NCBI GenBank assembly: GCA_045532145.1
Contig: JAZSFJ010000141.1
Span: forward strand, 1 to 10,500
Direction of reading: 5' to 3'
Source: SIG459 sp045532145
GTDB taxonomy: Bacteria; Bacillota; Clostridia; Oscillospirales; Oscillospiraceae
DNA length: 10,500 nt
Position numbers and translations under genes: made by a program. Below, piece after piece: positions 6,719-10,500 of this stretch; the stretch's first letter is position 1; each line of letters starts with the position of its first letter. The notes beneath the pieces are model-generated. The model was not told where the DNA came from. It saw nothing but the letters and a program-made list of their open reading frames with translations, and made no database searches.

Positions 6719-6753
6719 AGTAAACTCCTTTCAATCAATGCTTGGGGTTTACT
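6719..6753 (-). promoter_or_regulatory. Possible ribosome-binding-site-masking stem before the 133-aa GNAT
   Basis: On the minus strand AGTAAACCCC (6753-6744) faces GGAGTTTACT (6728-6719) across a 15-base loop, giving seven contiguous pairs, one C-A mismatch and two more G-C pairs. The 3' arm includes the GGAG of the ribosome binding site. On the plus strand the same sequence has a full 10-bp stem with one G-U pair followed by six T residues, so it could instead be a terminator for antisense transcription. Confidence 0.45.
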
Positions 6754-6814
6754 TTTTTATCTTAATCTCATCACAGCCTCCATGATTATGTAAACTGACT
6801 CGGTATTTTCTCGC

Positions 6815-6884
6815 TGTAGGGAACGGTCTTGACCGTTCCGAAATTCAGATGCATAAAGCGGAACGGTCAAGACCGTTCCCTACA
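6815..6884. repeat. Nested perfect inverted repeat (2 x 26 bp)
   Basis: Arms 6815-6840 and 6859-6884 are exact reverse complements around an 18-base centre. Each arm is itself a hairpin of GAACGGTC and GACCGTTC separated by TT, with TGTAGG at its outer edge. It lies 9 bases beyond the stop of the 158-aa GNAT. No U tract follows on the minus strand, so it is a repeat or processing structure more than a classic terminator. The GTAGGG edge links it to the other palindromic modules in the window. Confidence 0.9.
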
Positions 6885-6893
6885 AGCCGAATC

Positions 6894-7370
6894 TCAACCT
6901 TCCTTCACTAGCCCGTATAAATAAAGCTCAGTATCTCCGGGCTGAATGCCTTCAAAACGCATACCCAGCTTTTTCATGAGTGCCACGGACTTAACGGTGT
7001 CTACGGTCTCTGCGAATACCTTGCATGCCTTCCTTTCTCCAAAGGCATAGTCTATCACAGCTCTGCAGGCTTCATATGCGTAGCCCTGTCGCCAAAAAGC
7101 GCGGTTAATGAACCAGCCCAATTCATATACATCCTCCTCAATTTCCTTGAAGAGGATGTAGCCTATCATCTTGCCGCTTTCTTTATGTACTGCCGCCACC
7201 GCTCCCCTTCGCTCAATGCAGAAGGAGATGAGAAAATTTTTTGTTTTCTCATAATCGTAGGGGGCTTCGCAGTTTTCCATAGTCTCAGCATCACCGAGAA
7301 TTTCTTGCAAATCGGCGGCATCATCGGGGCTAAAATCGCGGATAATCAGCCGCGGGGTATCAATGCACAT
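6894..7370 (-). CDS. RimJ/RimL-type GNAT acetyltransferase
   Basis: The 158-residue product starts TPRLIIRDFSPDDAADLQEIL (5-25), the hallmark opening of the Acetyltransf_3 (RimJ/RimL-like) group, whose characterised members acetylate protein N-termini or other amines. The IGYILFKEI strand lies at 69-77, ELGWFINRAFWRQGYAYEA covers motif A at 83-101, and VALMKKLGMRFEG closes the fold (129-141). The ATG at 7370 overlaps the kinase-like gene's end by 11 bases, with only a weak GGGTGG upstream, so expression probably relies on translational coupling. The nested inverted repeat at 6815-6884 directly follows. Target unknown. Confidence 0.9.
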   Translation of the reverse strand: MCIDTPRLIIRDFSPDDAADLQEILGDAETMENCEAPYDYEKTKNFLISFCIERRGAVAAVHKESGKMIGYILFKEIEEDVYELGWFINRAFWRQGYAYEACRAVIDYAFGERKACKVFAETVDTVKSVALMKKLGMRFEGIQPGDTELYLYGLVKEG

Positions 7371-7806
7371 GAGCCACCCGCTCCTTTATCTGCCCAATTA
7401 CCTCATCCAGGTCCGTTTCTCCTGAGATAACATGGATATGGTGAGGCTGAGCGTCAAAGCAGCCGTGTTTTTTCTCCAGCATGGCTGCCACAGGAGCGGG
7501 CAGATTACCACGCATCCTCTGGGCAAAGCGGGACTTGATAAGTTCAATTTCCGCTGTAGCGAGGATACGCAATGCCCCCTCCGGCAGCAAGGGGAGATGT
7601 TCCGGTTCCGAGATAACATAGATGATGTTTTCGCTGTTGATCGCAGCATCAAGTTTCTTCTTAAACATGGCCTTTGCAATGTTTTCATTCTTTGCAAGAC
7701 GCAGATAGTCCTTTCCGGCAAATATTTCGAACCCAAGCTCTGCGGCTATCTTCTCCGCAAGGGTAGATTTGCCGGTGCAGCTTTCGCCAAATATTCCGAT
7801 AAGCAT
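7360..7806 (-). CDS. Small P-loop NTPase / adenylate-kinase-like protein
   Basis: The 148-residue protein has a clear Walker A, GESCTGKST (7-15), right after the first beta strand MLIGIF. An IIYVISEPEH strand follows (61-70), then a basic RFAQRMRGNLP segment (93-103) that may act as a lid. This is the plan of small nucleoside/shikimate/cytidylate-type kinases, but no substrate signature is recognised. It is short for that class, although the fold appears complete. The ATG at 7806 has a TTCCTTT complement (AAAGGAA, 7814-7820) at about 8-base spacing. Its last 11 bases overlap the start of the RimJ-like acetyltransferase, so the two form a coupled pair. Confidence 0.75.
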   Translation of the reverse strand: MLIGIFGESCTGKSTLAEKIAAELGFEIFAGKDYLRLAKNENIAKAMFKKKLDAAINSENIIYVISEPEHLPLLPEGALRILATAEIELIKSRFAQRMRGNLPAPVAAMLEKKHGCFDAQPHHIHVISGETDLDEVIGQIKERVAHVH

Positions 7807-7821
7807 AGTTCAATTCCTTTC

Positions 7822-8073
7822 TGGCAGCAGCTATCAGCCGCCCTACCAATTTGTAGTCTTGCAATATAACGGCGCGCCGGGTCGTCGCGCCCTACGGATA
7901 CATAGGACGCAAATCGTAGTGGACGGCGTCCTCGACGTCCCGCAAATATTGCTGCACCCGTAGGGCAGGGTGACCTCCCACGGCGGGAGCAAGCCCCCGC
8001 CCTACGAAAATATTCGAATATATGTAGGGGCGGCAATCTGCCGCCCGCGGGAGGCTGATAGCCTCCCCTACGG
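7822..8073. repeat. Cluster of GTAGGG-edged palindromic repeats between two genes
   Basis: This stretch, within the 296-base gap between the kinase-like and HAM1-like genes, holds no credible gene. From left to right: a degenerate module at 7822-7847; a GGCGCG/CGCGCC hairpin ending CCCTACGG (7871-7897); a GGACG/CGTCC hairpin (7921-7940); a pair with CGTAGGGC (7959-7966) and GCCCTACG (7999-8006) as outer arms; a GGCGGCA/TGCCGCC hairpin (8029-8045); and a GGAGGCT/AGCCTCC hairpin ending CCTACGG (8050-8073). A separate perfect palindrome ATATTCGAATAT lies at 8010-8021. Several hairpins match modules of the array after 9887. Confidence 0.8.
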
Positions 8074-8102
8074 AAGCATTAACGAGGCAGAGATGATAGA
8101 AT

Positions 8103-8732
8103 TCACTCTATCCCCAATGCGCCTTTCAGGAAATCCACAACTCTCTTGCGGTACTCCCCCACCATTATCTGCTCTTCCACATTGTCATAGATATTATTGC
8201 CGTGGTCTACGAAGTAGGTCATGGTGTTTTTATTTATGGAGAGGGAGTCAAGAGGCCAGCCCTCGTGGCGGTTTGAGGAGGGGGTATCCACCATATAAAA
8301 GGCTGCCAGCTTCCCCCGCTCGTCCAGATAAGACTCTATCTTCCCCTCATTATAGACAGCTATGCCATCCAGATAGTAGGCAAGGGTCCTGCCGCCAAGG
8401 CTATGGATAAGAGCAGAATAATACTCTATCATTTCCTCGTCATCAAGGCGTCTGCCCTCCGGGCTGCGGATGTTCAGTCCCGGCTGGCGTGGGTCGTCCA
8501 GAGGGATGCAGTCGAAATATAGGCCGGAATCGTTGCAGATAACCTTATCAAAGTATCGTCCATAAAAAGCTGCCTTGATGCGGGCATTCTCCTCGGGACT
8601 TGCGCCTGTTTCATTGGGCTCGGCGGTGATGCCCATATCTTTCAAAGTGAGAAACTCCGTGCCGTTTTCCGAGAGAAACTCCTGAAATCTCGTAACCTTG
8701 GCAGGGTTTGTTGTACCCATCAAAACTTTCAT
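8103..8732 (-). CDS. HAM1/RdgB-family non-canonical purine NTP pyrophosphatase, divergent
   Basis: Family members hydrolyse ITP, dITP and XTP to monophosphates, keeping deaminated purines out of nucleic acids. The 209-residue product (about the usual length) has the N-terminal TTNPAKVTRFQEFL (7-20; usual pattern S/T-x-N-x-x-K-x-x-E), the ETGASPEENARIKA block (41-54) and NDSGLYFD (67-74) in place of the usual DDSGL. The usual PGxYSARYAG segment is replaced by PGLNIRSPEGRR (84-94). Substrate range may therefore differ. The ATG at 8732 (after GAGGA at 8737-8741) is preferred to one at 8765, which would overlap the upstream gene and precede the conserved start MKVLMGTTN. It lies 19 bases after the AlkZ-like gene and probably shares its transcript. 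Confidence 0.82.
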   Translation of the reverse strand: MKVLMGTTNPAKVTRFQEFLSENGTEFLTLKDMGITAEPNETGASPEENARIKAAFYGRYFDKVICNDSGLYFDCIPLDDPRQPGLNIRSPEGRRLDDEEMIEYYSALIHSLGGRTLAYYLDGIAVYNEGKIESYLDERGKLAAFYMVDTPSSNRHEGWPLDSLSINKNTMTYFVDHGNNIYDNVEEQIMVGEYRKRVVDFLKGALGIE

Positions 8733-8751
8733 GTTATCCTCGCTAACAAAA

Positions 8752-9759
8752 TTATGTAAACTCAATTGCTTTTATATCGCTCCAAAGCCTGTGTGCTTCT
8801 TCCTCTATGGAGCCATGGTCACATTCGCCAAAGAGCTTTATTTGCAGCTTCCTGTTTTTCAAGTTCCACCATCCCGCCACCCTGCCGTCTATGAGCAAAG
8901 CAGGCCTGACTATTCCTGCAAGGGTGAATATCTCCCGAAGTTGCTCCCCAGGCAGGATAAGACTCTCCCTTTTGTCATAGCCCAGCAGCATCTGGTCAAA
9001 ACCTGAAAGGAAAATGCAGCGGGGTATTTCTCTTTCCAGGCTTTGGCCGCCAATGTAGAAAAAGCTCTTACCGTCTGTATTTGTTTCCCTCAGCGGCAGC
9101 TGAGACATAAACTCTTTAACAGACTTTTGGGTAGTGCCGAAAAAATAGGCAGCATCCTTCACTGTTGCTGGGCCGAAATAGGTGAAATAGCGCCTGGCCA
9201 GCTCAAGCCTGGCAGCTTCCGCATCCATGGGCTCAAAGCGCGGGCAGAGCATATAGGCTTTTTTCTCCTGCACCTTATGGCAGATTCGCCCTTCTTCACA
9301 AAGAGCCCGGATAAGTCCACCCCATGGATCAAAGGCGCTGCGGCTCTCCCCTTCCGTCATTCCACGGCTTTCGCAAAGGGCCTTCAGTGCTTCCCGCTCA
9401 TCCGTGCCTGAGGCAATGGCCTCGCAGATAATATCTCCGAAATAGGCCTTGCGGGGCGCATCAATATGGCTGTCTGTCTCCATGGTGTCCACCGGGCGGA
9501 GAAAATGGCTGCGGCCTTTGTGGAGAAATAGCGGTAAGTCGTCAAGGGAGAAAAGATGCATTGTGCCCCGGATGGTCCAACTCTTTACAAGACAGGAGGT
9601 ATCAACGCTATGGCAGCGGAGGCTGAGTCCGTGGAGGGCGTGGCTCAGAAACTGGGACTGAACTCCGCAGAGGTTTTTTATAACAGTTTTTGTGTCTGCG
9701 GCCGTAAGCAGATGTTGGCCCGATAGTCTGCGGAGGATTATATCTTCTCTTGTCACCAT
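8752..9759 (-). CDS. AlkZ/YcaQ-like winged-helix DNA glycosylase homologue (HTH_42, DUF1006)
   Basis: The 335-residue protein matches the winged-helix family that includes Streptomyces AlkZ and E. coli YcaQ (AlkX), glycosylases that unhook bulky or interstrand-crosslink lesions. Seen motifs: Q34-S35-Q36 in CGVQSQF, corresponding to the family's catalytic Q-x-Q; WTIRGTMHLFSLDDL (61-75); YFTYFGPATVKDAAYFFG (191-208); LSGFDQMLLGYDKR (251-264); and RPALLIDGRVAGWWN (285-299). The ATG at 9759 is chosen because a GGGGG run (9764-9768) precedes it and the promoter's predicted start lies near 9774; ATGs at 9774 or 9810 are less likely. It appears to head a two-gene unit with the HAM1-like gene. Many homologues are uncharacterised, so glycosylase activity is inferred. 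Confidence 0.85.
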   Translation of the reverse strand: MVTREDIILRRLSGQHLLTAADTKTVIKNLCGVQSQFLSHALHGLSLRCHSVDTSCLVKSWTIRGTMHLFSLDDLPLFLHKGRSHFLRPVDTMETDSHIDAPRKAYFGDIICEAIASGTDEREALKALCESRGMTEGESRSAFDPWGGLIRALCEEGRICHKVQEKKAYMLCPRFEPMDAEAARLELARRYFTYFGPATVKDAAYFFGTTQKSVKEFMSQLPLRETNTDGKSFFYIGGQSLEREIPRCIFLSGFDQMLLGYDKRESLILPGEQLREIFTLAGIVRPALLIDGRVAGWWNLKNRKLQIKLFGECDHGSIEEEAHRLWSDIKAIEFT

Positions 9760-9780
9760 ACAGCCCCCTTTCATAGATGC

Positions 9781-9810
9781 ATAATAGCACTTTTGAGGTG
9801 GAATTTCCAC
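9781..9810 (-). promoter_or_regulatory. Promoter of the AlkZ-like gene with a palindrome over its -35
   Basis: On the minus strand an extended -10, TGC-TATTAT (hexamer at 9781-9786), is spaced 17 bases from a weak -35 TGGAAA (9804-9809). A perfect palindrome, GTGGAA-T-TTCCAC (9798-9810), covers the -35, which would suit an operator. The predicted start near 9774 gives a leader of about 15 bases to the ATG at 9759. Confidence 0.55.
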
Positions 9811-9844
9811 TATGTTGCGATAAATTCGTCTGGAGTCCGAAGGT

Positions 9845-9872
9845 GGGCCGGCCGGGTGTCCAGCCCCTACAG
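9845..9872. repeat. Solitary GTAGGG-edged palindromic module
   Basis: GGGCCGGCCGGGTGTCCAGC followed by CCCTACA forms an imperfect GC-rich palindrome ending in the same CCCTAC edge as the array modules. It lies just outside the tandem array. Confidence 0.4.
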
Positions 9873-9886
9873 GCTATGATGGTATT

Positions 9887-10500
9887 TACGGCGGGAGCAA
9901 GCCCCCGCCCTACGGGGGTGCATGCGGATTCGCCGGGGCGCGGTGGAAAAATGGGGTACTGCGGCGTGGCGCGCCGGGGGCGTCGCGCCCTACGGTTGGT
10001 TACGATAAATTTACGGCGGCAGCAAGCAGTCGCCCTACGGGGAGTTGTATGCGGATTCGCCGGGGCGCGGTGGGAAACTGGGGTACTGCAGCGTGGCGCG
10101 CCGGGGTCGTCGCGCCCTACGGGTGGTTACGATAAATTTACGTCGGCAGCAAGCAGCCGCCCTACGGGGGTGCTTACGGATTCGCCGGGGCGCGGTGGGA
10201 AACTTGGGTACTGCGGCGTGGCGCGCCGGGGGCGTCGCGCCCTACGGGTGAAGCGTTGATTACAGTACACCTAATAGTATCATCGTAGGGGCGACCTATG
10301 GTCGCCCGCGTGGTGTACAGGGTCTTGCGGCATACATTACGGCGGCAGCAAGCAGCCGCCCTACGGGGATGCGTACGGATTCGCCGGGGCGCGGTGGGAA
10401 ACTTTGGTACTGCGGCGTGGCGCGCCGAGGTCGTCGCGCCCTACGGGTGAAGCGCTGATTACAGTACACCTAATAGTATTATCGTAGGGGCGACCTGTGG
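9887..10500. repeat. Array of 125-199 bp composite palindromic units (continues past window)
   Basis: Four units begin at 9887, 10012, 10139 and 10338 (spacings 125, 127 and 199). Each carries module A, a GGCGGC/GCCGCC-type hairpin ending CCCTACG; a conserved GGATTCGCCGGGGCGCGGTGG segment with the following GGTACTG; and module B, a GGCGCG/CGCGCC hairpin ending CCCTACGG. The last two units add module C: GATTACAGTACACCTAATAG, then CGTAGGGGCGACC with its inverted partner GGTCGCC, and in unit 3 an outer GTACACC/GGTGTAC pair. In unit 1 both arms of module A differ from the others yet still pair. No protein-coding gene is credible here; frames shift between units. Confidence 0.9.

Noticed and set aside
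9777..10259. Plus-strand ORFs encoding repeated Arg/Gly-rich peptides in the array
   Set aside because: Unit spacings of 125 and 127 bases change the reading frame from copy to copy, so repeated peptides arise in different ORFs by chance; substitutions follow hairpin pairing, not codons.
9887..10500. CRISPR array
   Set aside because: Units are 125-199 bp with multiple internal palindromes and near-identical whole units; there are no 25-40 bp repeats separated by unique spacers, and no cas genes.
1..10500. tRNA, rRNA or T-box-like elements
   Set aside because: No cloverleaf, rRNA-like stretch or T-box-type conserved motif was recognised by eye on either strand; a covariance-model scan would be decisive.

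Overview
The window looks like a chromosomal segment of a Gram-positive Clostridia-type bacterium (Bacillota, perhaps an Oscillospirales gut lineage). The evidence is the gene order rimP-nusA-ylxR-ylxQ-infB (YlxR and YlxQ in this operon are typical of Bacillota), strong GGAGG-type ribosome binding sites, a run of small GNAT acetyltransferases, and GC-rich palindromic intergenic repeats with GTAGGG/CCCTAC edges. The species assignment is inference.

Region 1 (1-3780, minus strand) is the conserved transcription/translation operon. Reading leftward from a sigmaA-type promoter at 3750-3778 it holds rimP, nusA, ylxR, ylxQ and the first 464 codons of infB, which runs off the left edge. Gaps are short, and ylxR/ylxQ and ylxQ/infB overlap. 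The leader between promoter and rimP carries an intrinsic-terminator-like hairpin, a plausible attenuator for an operon that encodes the termination factor NusA.

Region 2 (3781-4777) has one plus-strand gene, a putative zinc-dependent phospholipase-C-like hydrolase. It is followed by a roughly 210-bp MITE-like element with a smaller palindrome apparently nested in it, and by a strong bidirectional terminator shared with the converging gene.

Region 3 (4778-7806, minus strand) is an accessory cluster: a P-loop kinase-like protein, a RimJ/RimL-type acetyltransferase, two further single-domain GNATs and one double-GNAT protein. Two 5' leaders here show structure: a possible ribosome-binding-site-masking stem before the 133-aa GNAT, and a 12-codon leader ORF overlapping a 9-bp hairpin before the double GNAT.

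Region 4 (7807-9830) holds a cluster of palindromic repeats and two minus-strand genes read from one promoter: an AlkZ/YcaQ-like winged-helix DNA glycosylase homologue followed by a divergent HAM1/RdgB-type nucleotide pyrophosphatase, a likely genome-integrity pair.

Region 5 (9840-10500) has no credible gene. It is an array of four units of about 125-199 bp built from several hairpin modules, running off the right edge. Modules of the same kind are scattered through regions 2-4 but absent from the translation operon. This array and its dispersed relatives are the least explained feature of the window.
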